64,000 bases of DNA, taken from positions 1 through 64,000 of the forward strand of contig CAZCZE010000026.1 in assembly GCA_964503125.1 (NCBI GenBank), in the 5' to 3' direction. The stretch's first letter is position 1. Each line of letters starts with the position of its first letter. The notes beneath the pieces are model-generated. The model had not been told where the DNA came from. It made no database searches and saw only the letters and a program-made list of their open reading frames with translations. Positions 24,338 through 32,650 of the stretch are shown here, in pieces. The position numbers and the translations under genes are program-made. Source of the stretch: FEN-1219 sp964503125 (lineage in GTDB: Bacteria; Pseudomonadota; Gammaproteobacteria; Steroidobacterales; Rariloculaceae).

Positions 24338-26026
24338 ATGGCCCAAGACCCACCCGACCCCCGCCGGTACTCTCGGATCGTCGTCGACGGGCTGACGCAG
24401 GCGCCGGCCAGGGCCATGCTGCGGGCCGTCGGCTTCAAAGACGAAGACTTCGCCAAGCCCCAGGTGGGCATCGCCTCGACCTGGAACATGGTCACACCCT
24501 GCAACATGCACATCGACGGCCTGGCGCGACACGCGCTCGCGGGCGCCGACGGCGCCGGGGCCAAGGGCGTTTTGTTCAATACGATCACGGTCTCCGACGG
24601 CATCGCCAACGGCACGCCGGGCATGCGCTATTCGCTCGTCTCGCGCGAGGTCATCGCCGACTCGATCGAGACCGTGGCGGGCGCGGAAGGCTTCGACGGC
24701 CTCGTCACGATCGGCGGCTGCGACAAGAACATGCCGGGCTGCGTCATGGCGATGGCGCGCCTCGACCGGCCCTCGATCTTCGTCTACGGCGGCACGATCA
24801 AGCCAGGACCCAAGCACCGCGACATCATCTCCGTGTTCGAGGCCGTCGGCAGCTACGCGGCGGGCAAGATCGACGATGCGGAGCTCAAGGAAGTGGAGTC
24901 GACGGCGATCCCGGGACCGGGCTCGTGCGCCGGCATGTATACGGCCAACACGATGGCCTCCGCCATCGAAGCCCTAGGCCTGAGCCTCGGCAACAGCTCG
25001 GCGCAGGAGGCCGTCTCGACCGCCAAGGCCGACGATTGCCGCCGCGCCGGCGAGGCCGTCGTCGCGCTGATCCGGCGCGGCATCAAGCCGTCCGACATTT
25101 TGACCAAGGAGGCGTTCGAGAACGCGATCACCACGGTCATCGCGCTCGGCGGCTCGACGAACGCCGTGCTCCACCTGCTCGCCATCGCGCACGAAGCGCG
25201 CGTGCCGCTCGCGCTCGACGATTTCACGCGCGTCGGCAGCCGCACGCCCGTGCTCGCCGACCTGCGGCCGAGCGGCCGCTACATGATGTCGGAGCTCGTC
25301 GCGATCGGCGGGATCCAGCCGCTCCAGAAGGCGCTGCTCGACGCGGGCCTGCTCCACGGCGGCTGCCTCACGGTCTCAGGAAGCACGCTCGCCGAGAACC
25401 TCGCCGCGGTGCGGCCGTACCCGGCCGGGCAGACGATCGTGCGGCCGCTGCACCAGCCCATCAAGGCCGACAGCCATCTCGCCGTGCTCTACGGCAACCT
25501 CGCGCCCGAGGGCGCCGTCGCCAAGATCACGGGCAAGGAGGGCACACGGTTTGCGGGCCGCGCGCGCGTCTACGACTCCGAGCACGACGCGCTGCGCGCG
25601 ATCATCGACGGCGCCATCGTCGCCGGCGACGTCATCGTCATTCGCTACGAGGGCCCGAAGGGCGCGCCTGGGATGCCCGAGATGCTGAGCCCGACGGGCG
25701 CCGTCATCGGCCGCGGCCTCGGCAGCCAGGTGGCGCTCATCACGGACGGCCGCTTCTCGGGCGGCAGCCACGGCTTCGTCGTGGGCCACGTCACGCCCGA
25801 GGCCGCCGTCGGCGGCCCGATCGCGCTCGTGGTCGACGGCGACCCCATCGTCATCGACGCGACGCGCAAAACGATCGAGCTCGGCGTCGCGCCGAGCACG
25901 CTCGAGCAGCGCCGCCGCGCCTGGAAAGCGCCACCCGCGAAAGCCGACCGCGGCTTGCTCGCGAAATACGCGCGCCTCGTGAGCTCCGCCTCGCAAGGCG
26001 CCGTGACCGATCTCAACTTGCTCTGA
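24338..26026 (+). CDS. ilvD: Dihydroxy-acid dehydratase
   Basis: IlvD dehydrates 2,3-dihydroxy-isovalerate and -methylvalerate in valine/isoleucine synthesis using an Fe-S cluster. The 562-residue protein has the cluster motifs TPCNMHIDGL, GGCDKNMPGCVMAM and GSCAGMYTANTMAS, and the C-terminal TDGRFSGGSHGFVVGHVTPE. ATG 24338 was chosen because the upstream part of the frame contains the promoter itself. It is followed after 17 bp by lysAC, so the two probably form one operon. The other ilv/leu genes lie 15 kb away in a separate, attenuated operon. Confidence 0.95.
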   Translation: MAQDPPDPRRYSRIVVDGLTQAPARAMLRAVGFKDEDFAKPQVGIASTWNMVTPCNMHIDGLARHALAGADGAGAKGVLFNTITVSDGIANGTPGMRYSLVSREVIADSIETVAGAEGFDGLVTIGGCDKNMPGCVMAMARLDRPSIFVYGGTIKPGPKHRDIISVFEAVGSYAAGKIDDAELKEVESTAIPGPGSCAGMYTANTMASAIEALGLSLGNSSAQEAVSTAKADDCRRAGEAVVALIRRGIKPSDILTKEAFENAITTVIALGGSTNAVLHLLAIAHEARVPLALDDFTRVGSRTPVLADLRPSGRYMMSELVAIGGIQPLQKALLDAGLLHGGCLTVSGSTLAENLAAVRPYPAGQTIVRPLHQPIKADSHLAVLYGNLAPEGAVAKITGKEGTRFAGRARVYDSEHDALRAIIDGAIVAGDVIVIRYEGPKGAPGMPEMLSPTGAVIGRGLGSQVALITDGRFSGGSHGFVVGHVTPEAAVGGPIALVVDGDPIVIDATRKTIELGVAPSTLEQRRRAWKAPPAKADRGLLAKYARLVSSASQGAVTDLNLL

Positions 26027-26043
26027 CCGACTTAGAGGCATCC

Positions 26044-28668
26044 ATGTCTTCACAGCCAGTCCTCGGCGCAAGCCACGCCGTCGACACGCCGTATCCCGAC
26101 TCGCCGTGGGTCGTGCTCAAGTTCGGCGGCCGCAGCGTCGCGACGGCCGAGAACTGGGCCATCATCGCGCAGCTCGTGCGCGAGCGGCTCGCCGAGGGCG
26201 TGCGGCCCGTCGTCGTGCACTCGGCGCTCGTGGGCGTCTCGAATGCGCTGATCGCCGTTCTCGACGCGGCCGTCGCCCGCGGCGACACCGATGAGAAGCT
26301 CGCGAATATCCGCGCGCAGCACGACGCGCTTGCCAAGGACCTCGGCGTCGATCCCAAGCTGCTCGACGAGCGCTTCGCGACGCTCGCGGAGGTCATCGGC
26401 GGCGCGAAGCTCGTCGGCGAGGTCAGCCCGCGTGTGCACGCGCGCGTGCTCGCGCACGGTGAGCTCGCGGCGACGGACTTGGGCGCCGCCTACCTGCGTA
26501 ACACCGGGCTCGACGTCGCCTGGCTCGACATTCGCGACTATTTGGAGAGCGCGACGCTGCGCGATCAGACGGAGCGCGCGCACTACATCTCAGCGCGCTG
26601 TGATTTCTCTCCGGACCGGGCGTTGCAGCAGCGCTTCGCCGCGATCGAGGGCGTGATCCTATCGCAGGGCTTCATCGCGCGGAACGCGCAGGGCGAAACC
26701 GTGCTCTTGGGACGCGGCGGCTCGGACACGTCGGCCGCGTATCTCGCGGGCAAGCTCGAGGCGCGGCGGCTCGAGATCTGGACCGATGCGCCGGGCTTCT
26801 TCAGCGCCGACCCGAAGGCCGTGCCCTCGGCGCGGCTCATCAAGAGCCTGCACTACCGCGAGGCGCAGGAGATCGCGTCGGCCGGCGGCGGCATCCTGCA
26901 CCCACGCAGCATCTCGCCCGTGCGCGCGTCCGGCATCCCGCTCTATCTCAAGTGCACGATGCATCCCGAGTGGGAAGGCAGCGTCATCTCCAACGCCCAA
27001 GGCGACGACCAGCCGCAGCTCAAGGCCATCTCGCACCGCACCGGCATCACGCTCGTGTCGATGGAGTCGATGGAGATGTGGCATCAGGTGGGGTTTCTCG
27101 CCGATGCCTTCGATGTCTTCCGCAAGCACGGCATTTCCGTGGATCTGATCTCGACGTCGGAGAGCAACGTCACCGTGTCGATCGACACGGCGCTGAACGT
27201 CACGACTCGCGACGCCATTGAAGCGCTGGCCGTGGAGCTGCGCAAGCTCTGCAAGGTCGCGATCATCGGCAACTGCGCCGCGGTGACGCTCGTCGGCCAA
27301 CGGATTCGCACGATCCTGCACGAGCTCACGCCCGTGCTCGAGGTGTTCCGGGAGCAGCAGGTCCATCTCGTGACGCAGGCCGCGAACGACTTGAACCTCA
27401 CGTTCGTCGTCAACTCCGAGCACGCGCCGCGGCTCGTGCAGCACCTGCACGGGCTGCTCGTGGGCAAATTCGAGGGCGGCGTGTTCGGCGAGACGTGGGA
27501 GCGCCTCCAGAGCGGCAGCCCGCCGGCGAAGGCATTGCCGAAGCCGTGGTGGGCGAAAAAGAAGGCACAGCTCCTCGAGATCGGCGCACAGCGTGACGCG
27601 ACCTACGTCTACGACCGCGAGAGCATCGAGCAGGCGATCGTCGCGCTGCGCTCTCTCGAAGCCGTCGACGCCGTGTTCTACGCGATGAAGGCCAACTCCA
27701 ATCGCGAGATCTTGAAGCTCGTGCACGACCGCGGGCTCAACCTCGAATGCGTGTCGCCGGGCGAGGTCGCGCGCGTCCTCGAGGTCCTGCCGCAGATCGA
27801 TCGCCGGCGCATCTTGTTCACGCCGAACTTCGCGCCGCGTGGCGAGTACGAGCAGGCGCTCGAGCAAGGCGTCTGGGTCACGCTCGACAACCTGTTCCCG
27901 CTCAAGCAGTGGGCCAAGAGCTTCAAGGGCCGCGAGATCTTCGTCCGCATCGACACAGGCCAGGGCCGCGGCCACCACGAGCACGTGCGCACCGCCGGTG
28001 TGTACTCGAAGTTCGGCATTCCGCTGTTCGAGGTCGACGAGCTCGTCGAGGCCGTCAAGAAGGCCGGTGCCCGCGTCGTCGGCGTGCATGCGCACACGGG
28101 CAGCGGCGTGCTCGCGCCCGACGCGTGGCTCGACACGGGCAAGCAGCTCCTCGAGCTCTTTGAGCAGCTCCCCGACGTGCGCTACGTCGACGTCGGCGGC
28201 GGCCTCGGCGTGCCCGAGCGCATCGGACAAGCGGGCCTCGACATGCGCGCGCTAGGCGCGGCGCTCGCCGAGGTCAAGCGCGGCTGCGGCGGCCGCTCGC
28301 TGTGGCTCGAGCCCGGTCGGTTCATCGTGGCGCAAGCCGGCGTGCTGCTCGCGCGCGTCACGCAGACCAAGGGCAAGGGGGAGGTGCAGTACATCGGCGT
28401 CGGCACGGGCATGAACAGCCTGATTCGGCCCGCGCTCTACGGCGCCTATCACGACATCGTCAACCTCACGCGGCTCGGCAAGCCGGCCACGGAGCTCGTC
28501 ACGGTCGTCGGGCCGATCTGTGAGACCGGCGACCGGTTGGGCTCGGACCGGCTCATGCCGCCCGCAAAGGAAGGCGACGTGCTGCTGATCGCGAACGCCG
28601 GGGCTTACGGCTATGCGATGAGCTCGCATTACAACCTCCGCGAACCTGCCACCGAGCTGCTCCTTTAG
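26044..28668 (+). CDS. lysAC: Bifunctional aspartate kinase / diaminopimelate decarboxylase
   Basis: This 874-residue fusion carries the first and last dedicated enzymes of lysine synthesis. The aspartate kinase half (about 1-480) has VVLKFGGRSVATAENW, the GRGGSDTSAAYLAGKL loop and ACT domains (ESNVTVSIDT). The decarboxylase half (about 495-874) has the PLP Lys in VFYAMKANSNREIL (about residue 550), VGVHAHTGSGV, the phosphate-binding YVDVGGGLGVP and the catalytic Cys in GPICETGDRLGSDR. A natural fusion of this order is known from Xanthomonadales. It probably responds to lysine through the ACT domains. ATG 26044 follows ilvD closely. Confidence 0.94.
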   Translation: MSSQPVLGASHAVDTPYPDSPWVVLKFGGRSVATAENWAIIAQLVRERLAEGVRPVVVHSALVGVSNALIAVLDAAVARGDTDEKLANIRAQHDALAKDLGVDPKLLDERFATLAEVIGGAKLVGEVSPRVHARVLAHGELAATDLGAAYLRNTGLDVAWLDIRDYLESATLRDQTERAHYISARCDFSPDRALQQRFAAIEGVILSQGFIARNAQGETVLLGRGGSDTSAAYLAGKLEARRLEIWTDAPGFFSADPKAVPSARLIKSLHYREAQEIASAGGGILHPRSISPVRASGIPLYLKCTMHPEWEGSVISNAQGDDQPQLKAISHRTGITLVSMESMEMWHQVGFLADAFDVFRKHGISVDLISTSESNVTVSIDTALNVTTRDAIEALAVELRKLCKVAIIGNCAAVTLVGQRIRTILHELTPVLEVFREQQVHLVTQAANDLNLTFVVNSEHAPRLVQHLHGLLVGKFEGGVFGETWERLQSGSPPAKALPKPWWAKKKAQLLEIGAQRDATYVYDRESIEQAIVALRSLEAVDAVFYAMKANSNREILKLVHDRGLNLECVSPGEVARVLEVLPQIDRRRILFTPNFAPRGEYEQALEQGVWVTLDNLFPLKQWAKSFKGREIFVRIDTGQGRGHHEHVRTAGVYSKFGIPLFEVDELVEAVKKAGARVVGVHAHTGSGVLAPDAWLDTGKQLLELFEQLPDVRYVDVGGGLGVPERIGQAGLDMRALGAALAEVKRGCGGRSLWLEPGRFIVAQAGVLLARVTQTKGKGEVQYIGVGTGMNSLIRPALYGAYHDIVNLTRLGKPATELVTVVGPICETGDRLGSDRLMPPAKEGDVLLIANAGAYGYAMSSHYNLREPATELLL

Positions 28669-28693
28669 AGACCGGCAAGCGCTCGCCGGCGCC

Positions 28694-29200
28694 TCATGCC
28701 ATCGAACCGTCGTCCGGCTCACCGGCCTCTCGCAGCAGTAGGCGCCGCGCCTCCGCGGGCATCGTGAAGTCCCGTCGTGCGAGGCGCGCGAGCAACGGTT
28801 GCACGGCATCGACGAGCGCCGCGCGCTTGGCCGCGAGCAATATCCCACCCACGTCGATGACCTCGATGCCGAGCTCGGCTGCTTGCGCGCGGCCGCGTGC
28901 GTCATCCATTAGCACGAGGGCGCCGTCGTGCCCGGCCGCGAGGGCAAGAGTGCTGGCTTCGCCGGCGTCGATCGTCCCGAACCTCCAGGTCTCGGGCGGC
29001 GACGGCGCCACACGCAGCCAGCCCGCGCGCATCGCGGCATCGAGCTCTCGCGCTCCCGGCAGGTCACCGCGCGCCACGACTTCGTCCTTGACGAGCCGCG
29101 TGATGGTCACGGTGCCGAAGAGCTCCCGAAGCAAATCGAGCGCGCCGGCCATGGCGAGACCAATCAGCGGGCTTGCGTCGGCTGCGATGAAGCGTGCCAT
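28694..29200 (-). CDS. DUF3368 PIN-like domain protein (orphan toxin-like)
   Basis: 168 residues from ATG 29200 (an ATG at 29215 adds five). The sequence begins MARFIAADASPLIGLAMAGA, the DxSPLI motif of DUF3368 PIN-like proteins. It has TRLVKDEVV, then TIDAGEASTLALA and LVLMDDARGRAQA, giving the acidic residues of a PIN nuclease site. Such proteins normally pair with a small UPF0175-type antitoxin gene just upstream; none is visible in 29216-29322. It may be an orphan or a domesticated toxin. It converges on lysAC. Confidence 0.75.
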   Translation of the reverse strand: MARFIAADASPLIGLAMAGALDLLRELFGTVTITRLVKDEVVARGDLPGARELDAAMRAGWLRVAPSPPETWRFGTIDAGEASTLALAAGHDGALVLMDDARGRAQAAELGIEVIDVGGILLAAKRAALVDAVQPLLARLARRDFTMPAEARRLLLREAGEPDDGSMA

Positions 29201-29322
29201 GGCCCAGCATGGCACGATCGCGCCGCTCGAAACGGCACGTATTAAGTCATGAAGCCGCCACGGCCGCCGTCACGATCCGCTATAAACAGGAGTGCCGTTC
29301 ACGGCAATAAGAACAAGAACCC

Positions 29323-30186
29323 TTGATACTGACGACGATGCTTGAGGCGAGCCGCGACACCGGTTTGAGTGCCGACGAGACCCAGGCCTTCTTCGAGGTC
29401 GGGTGGATCGTGCGACGAGCTTTGTTCCGAGCGGACGAAGTCGAGCGGATGCGAGCCAGCTTCGACCAGCTCGAGCAGATCGCGGATGAGTTGCCGGAGA
29501 CCGGGCTGCATCGAGGCTCGTACTTCGTGCTCGCGGAGAAGAACGGCAGGCGCGTCATCAATCGCGTCGTCTGGGCCGGCGGATGCCAGCGCTATTTGCT
29601 CGAGGTGGGCAGCGACTCGCGACTGACGGTGCCATGCGCGCAGTTGCTACGAAGCGGGGCGATGGATCATTTACTGAATCAGGCCCATTTCAAGCGCCCA
29701 CGCGACGGCGTCACGTTCGGCTGGCACCAGGACATCCAGCATCGCGACAAGGGCAACGGAACCTGGGCCGACGTCAACGGTTGCGGCAGCTTCGTGCAGA
29801 CCGTGATCGCGCTCGACGAGATGACGCCGGATAGCGGCCCGTTGCTGTTCATGCCCGGGAGCACGAAGTGGGGGCGAGTCGAGCTCGGTGACGACCCTGG
29901 GCAAGGCGCGCGAGCGACGGCCAAGACGCCGACGCCGTTCCGCGACAAGGATGCCGTGACGATTGCGGCGCGACCCGGTGACACGCTGTTCTTCGGTCCG
30001 TACACCGCGCACGCGAGCTTCGAGAACACGTCGGACCGCTATCGGCGCATCTTGATCAACGGCTACGCCTGTCCCGGCGCGAACCATCGCGTCTACCCCG
30101 GTGAAGGCGCCGGACGGAGATTGACGGCACCGAGTCGCGTACGGGCAGGAATACGCCTCGCCGGAAATCCGCCGGCTGCTCGATAA
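29323..30186 (+). CDS. Phytanoyl-CoA dioxygenase (PhyH)-family Fe(II)/2OG oxygenase, possible C-terminal frameshift
   Basis: The PhyH family hydroxylates small molecules with Fe(II) and 2-oxoglutarate. The protein (start ATA/TTG region, ATG 29338 likely) shows GLSADETQAFFEVGWIV, the metal dyad FGWHQDIQHRD and the distal His/Arg pair in YTAHASFENTSDRYRRI. The frame ends GRRLTAPSRVRAG then Pro/Ala-rich residues. In the next frame (from about 30130) a natural-looking tail, EYASPEIRRLLDNDTCQLRL, runs to TAG 30242-30244. A one-base insertion near 30125-30145 is therefore likely. The substrate is unknown. Confidence 0.78.
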   Translation: MILTTMLEASRDTGLSADETQAFFEVGWIVRRALFRADEVERMRASFDQLEQIADELPETGLHRGSYFVLAEKNGRRVINRVVWAGGCQRYLLEVGSDSRLTVPCAQLLRSGAMDHLLNQAHFKRPRDGVTFGWHQDIQHRDKGNGTWADVNGCGSFVQTVIALDEMTPDSGPLLFMPGSTKWGRVELGDDPGQGARATAKTPTPFRDKDAVTIAARPGDTLFFGPYTAHASFENTSDRYRRILINGYACPGANHRVYPGEGAGRRLTAPSRVRAGIRLAGNPPAAR

Positions 30187-30233
30187 CGACACCTGCCAAT
30201 TGCGACTGATCCGGCTCCAGCGAGGGAGCGCGC

Positions 30234-30530
30234 TCACGGCGTAGAACGATGTCGCCGCTCGAGCTCGGCGACCACGTCCGCGAGCGTGAGTTCGCGCATC
30301 GCGAGCAGCAACAGCAGGTGATAGACGAGATCGGCGGCCTCGGCCGTGACGCGCGCGCGGTCTTGTGCCGCAGCCGCGAGCGCGAGCTCGACGCCTTCCT
30401 CGCCGAGCTTCTGCGCGACCTTGAGCATGCCTTGGGAGGCCAGCTTCGCCGTATAGCTGCCCGCGGGCGCGTCGGCGAGCCGCTGGCGGATGACGTCTTG
30501 CAGCTTCTCGAGGAATGCCGTCTCGCTCAT
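30234..30530 (-). CDS. hisE: Phosphoribosyl-ATP pyrophosphatase
   Basis: HisE converts phosphoribosyl-ATP to phosphoribosyl-AMP, the second histidine step. The 98 residues include the MazG-like metal site KLGEEGVELALAA and EAADLVYHLLLLLA. ATG 30530 overlaps the hisF stop (ATGA). It is the last gene of the his operon, and the partner cyclohydrolase HisI is not fused to it here and not seen in the window, so HisI must be encoded elsewhere. Confidence 0.94.
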   Translation of the reverse strand: MSETAFLEKLQDVIRQRLADAPAGSYTAKLASQGMLKVAQKLGEEGVELALAAAAQDRARVTAEAADLVYHLLLLLAMRELTLADVVAELERRHRSTP

Positions 30531-31315
30531 CTGCTTGCTCCTTCGACGACGGGCCGGATCGCGATGCCGGCGGCCGCCAAGTATTGCTTCAAGTCGCGGA
30601 TATCGATCGCGGCCGTGTGGAACACGCTCGCCGCCAGCGCGCCGTCGACACGCGCGTGCTCGAAGACATCCTTGAAGTGCTCGAGGGCGCCCGCGCCGCC
30701 CGAGGCGATGAGCGGCACCGTGCTCGCCGCGCGCACGGCGGCCAGCTGCGCGATGTCGTAGCCCTTGCGCACGCCGTCCTGGTTCATGCAGTTGAGCACG
30801 ATCTCGCCGGCGCCGCGATCCTGCACCTCGCGCACCCAATCGAGCGTGCGTCGCTCGGCCGCGCGCGAGCGCGTGGGGTCGCCCGTGTACTGATAGACGT
30901 GGTAGTCGCCGTCGCGCGCGAGCGTGTCGATGCCGATGACGACGCACTGCGAGCCGAAGCGGCGCACGAGCTCGTCGATGAGGGCAGGGCGCTCGAGCGC
31001 AGGGGAGTTCACCGAGATCTTGTCGGCGCCCAAGTTGAGCACGGTCTCGGCGTCGGCCACGCTGCGGATGCCGCCGGCCACGCAGAACGGGATGTCGAGC
31101 ACGGCCGCGATGCGATTGACCCAGGTGCGATCGACGGTGCGCTGGTCGGGGCTCGCCGTGATGTCGTAGAACACGAGCTCATCGGCGCCTTCGTCGCGAT
31201 AACGTGCCGCGAGCGCCATGATGTCGCCGACGACGCGGTGGTCACGGAACTGCACGCCTTTGACGACGACGCCGTCGCGCACGTCGAGGCAGGGGATTAT
31301 GCGCCGCGTAAGAAT
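30527..31315 (-). CDS. hisF: Imidazole glycerol phosphate synthase, cyclase subunit (ATT start)
   Basis: HisF joins HisH to make imidazole glycerol phosphate. The frame shows RRIIPCLDVRDGVVVKGVQF, ADELVFYDITAS, FCVAGGIRSVADAE, and EIVLNCMNQDG with the catalytic Asp residues. Homologues begin with M-L-(T/S/A)-(R/K)-R-I-I-P-C-L; here the matching codons are ATT CTT ACG at 31315. GAGGAG sits 8 nt upstream, and no ATG, GTG, TTG or CTG occurs within the preceding 20 codons of the frame. An ATT start is therefore the simplest reading (262 residues). It overlaps the hisA 3' end by 19 bp. Confidence 0.93.
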   Translation of the reverse strand: MLTRRIIPCLDVRDGVVVKGVQFRDHRVVGDIMALAARYRDEGADELVFYDITASPDQRTVDRTWVNRIAAVLDIPFCVAGGIRSVADAETVLNLGADKISVNSPALERPALIDELVRRFGSQCVVIGIDTLARDGDYHVYQYTGDPTRSRAAERRTLDWVREVQDRGAGEIVLNCMNQDGVRKGYDIAQLAAVRAASTVPLIASGGAGALEHFKDVFEHARVDGALAASVFHTAAIDIRDLKQYLAAAGIAIRPVVEGASR

Positions 31316-32034
31316 GGCCGTATCTCCTCGGGCTTTAGGCGTCCTTCGAGTAGCGCTTTGCCCGACACGGTGGCCGCCACGCCCGCGGCGGCGAGCGCCG
31401 CGAGGTCGGCCGCGTCGCGCACGCCGCCCGATGCCTGGAACGCGATTGCGGGCCACCGCGTCACGCAGTCGCGGTAGAGCGCCGTGTTCGGGCCCGTGAG
31501 CGCGCCGTCGCGGTCGATGTCCGTGCAGAGCACGTGGCGCAGACCGGTCGCGGCGTAACGGTCGATCGCGGCGGCCAACGTCAGCGTCGAGCCGCGCGTC
31601 CAGCCGTGCGTGGCGACGAGCGGCACGCCTCCGGCGTCGAGCCGCACGTCGAGCGCGAGCGTCACGCGCTCGGGACCGAACTCCGCGAGCCATGCGGCCA
31701 CGAGCTCAGGCTCGCTGACGGCGAGGCTCCCGATGACGACGCGCTCGGCGACCGCGAGCACCTGCTCGAGGCTCGCGCGCGTCCTGATGCCGCCGCCGAG
31801 CTGCACCTCGACGCCGGCCGCGGCGCGCATGCGCTCGACGAGGGCGAAGTTGGCGGGTGCGCCGCGCTTGGCGCCGTCGAGGTCGACGACGTGCAGCCAG
31901 CGCGCCCCGAGCGCCGCATACTCGGCGGCGAGCACCACGGGGTCGACGTCGTAACGGGTCTCCTGCGCGAAGTCGCCCTTGAAGAGGCGGACGCAGCGCC
32001 CGTCGCGCAGGTCGATGGCGGGTAATAACTGCAT
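31297..32034 (-). CDS. hisA: Phosphoribosylformimino-AICAR ribotide isomerase
   Basis: HisA performs the Amadori isomerisation preceding HisFH. 245 residues: MQLLPAIDLRDGRCVRLFKG (catalytic Asp8), WLHVVDLDGAKRG, VQLGGGIRTRASLEQVL, TDIDRDGALTGPN (second catalytic Asp) and FQASGGVRDAADL. ATG 32034 was chosen over upstream frame extension through hisH. It lies 20 bp after the hisH stop and overlaps the ATT-started hisF. Confidence 0.96.
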   Translation of the reverse strand: MQLLPAIDLRDGRCVRLFKGDFAQETRYDVDPVVLAAEYAALGARWLHVVDLDGAKRGAPANFALVERMRAAAGVEVQLGGGIRTRASLEQVLAVAERVVIGSLAVSEPELVAAWLAEFGPERVTLALDVRLDAGGVPLVATHGWTRGSTLTLAAAIDRYAATGLRHVLCTDIDRDGALTGPNTALYRDCVTRWPAIAFQASGGVRDAADLAALAAAGVAATVSGKALLEGRLKPEEIRPFLRGA

Positions 32035-32053
32035 GATAAACAGATCGTTACGT

Positions 32054-32650
32054 CTATATCCTGAGAAAGTTGTCGAGTATACGACTGCCGACGAGTGACG
32101 AGCGCTCGGGATGAAACTGGGTGCCGAAAAAGTTGCCCTGCGCGACGACAGCCGAGAACGGCCGGCCGTAGACCGTGACGGCGCGCGTGTAGTCGCCGGG
32201 CGGCGCCGCGTAGCTGTGGACGAAGTAGGCATAGGCGCCCGATGGCACGCCCGCGAGCAGCGCGCACTCGCCGACGGCTTCGATCTCGTTCCAGCCCATC
32301 TGCGGCACGGGCAGGTCGGGGCTGGCAGGCAAACGCGCCACGTCGGCCGCGATGACGCCGAGGCAGCGCGTGTCTTCTTCTTCCGACCTCGCGAACAGGA
32401 GCTGCATCCCGAGACAGATGCCGAGCACGGGCTGCGTGAGAGTGGGCACGAGCTCGACGAGCCCAGCCGCCGCGAGCCGCGCCATGCCCGGCGCCGCGGC
32501 GCCGACGCCCGGCAGGATCACGTGGCTCGCGGCGCGGATGCGCGCGTGGTCCTCGGTCAACGGCACGTTCACGCCGAGCCGCTCGAGCGCGAACCTGAGC
32601 GACGCGAGGTTCGAGCCGCACGACGGGATGATGACGGCATTGGTCTTCAC
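32054..32650 (-). CDS. hisH: Imidazole glycerol phosphate synthase, glutamine amidotransferase subunit
   Basis: HisH hydrolyses glutamine and channels ammonia to HisF. The 198 residues carry the class I triad: Cys in GICLGMQLLF, then His and Glu in GTQFHPERSS; PQMGWNEI is also diagnostic. The start is GTG 32650, whose GTGA overlaps the hisB stop, giving VKTNAVIIPSCGSNLASLRF. The frame is open far upstream only because it runs through hisB. Confidence 0.95.
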   Translation of the reverse strand: MKTNAVIIPSCGSNLASLRFALERLGVNVPLTEDHARIRAASHVILPGVGAAAPGMARLAAAGLVELVPTLTQPVLGICLGMQLLFARSEEEDTRCLGVIAADVARLPASPDLPVPQMGWNEIEAVGECALLAGVPSGAYAYFVHSYAAPPGDYTRAVTVYGRPFSAVVAQGNFFGTQFHPERSSLVGSRILDNFLRI

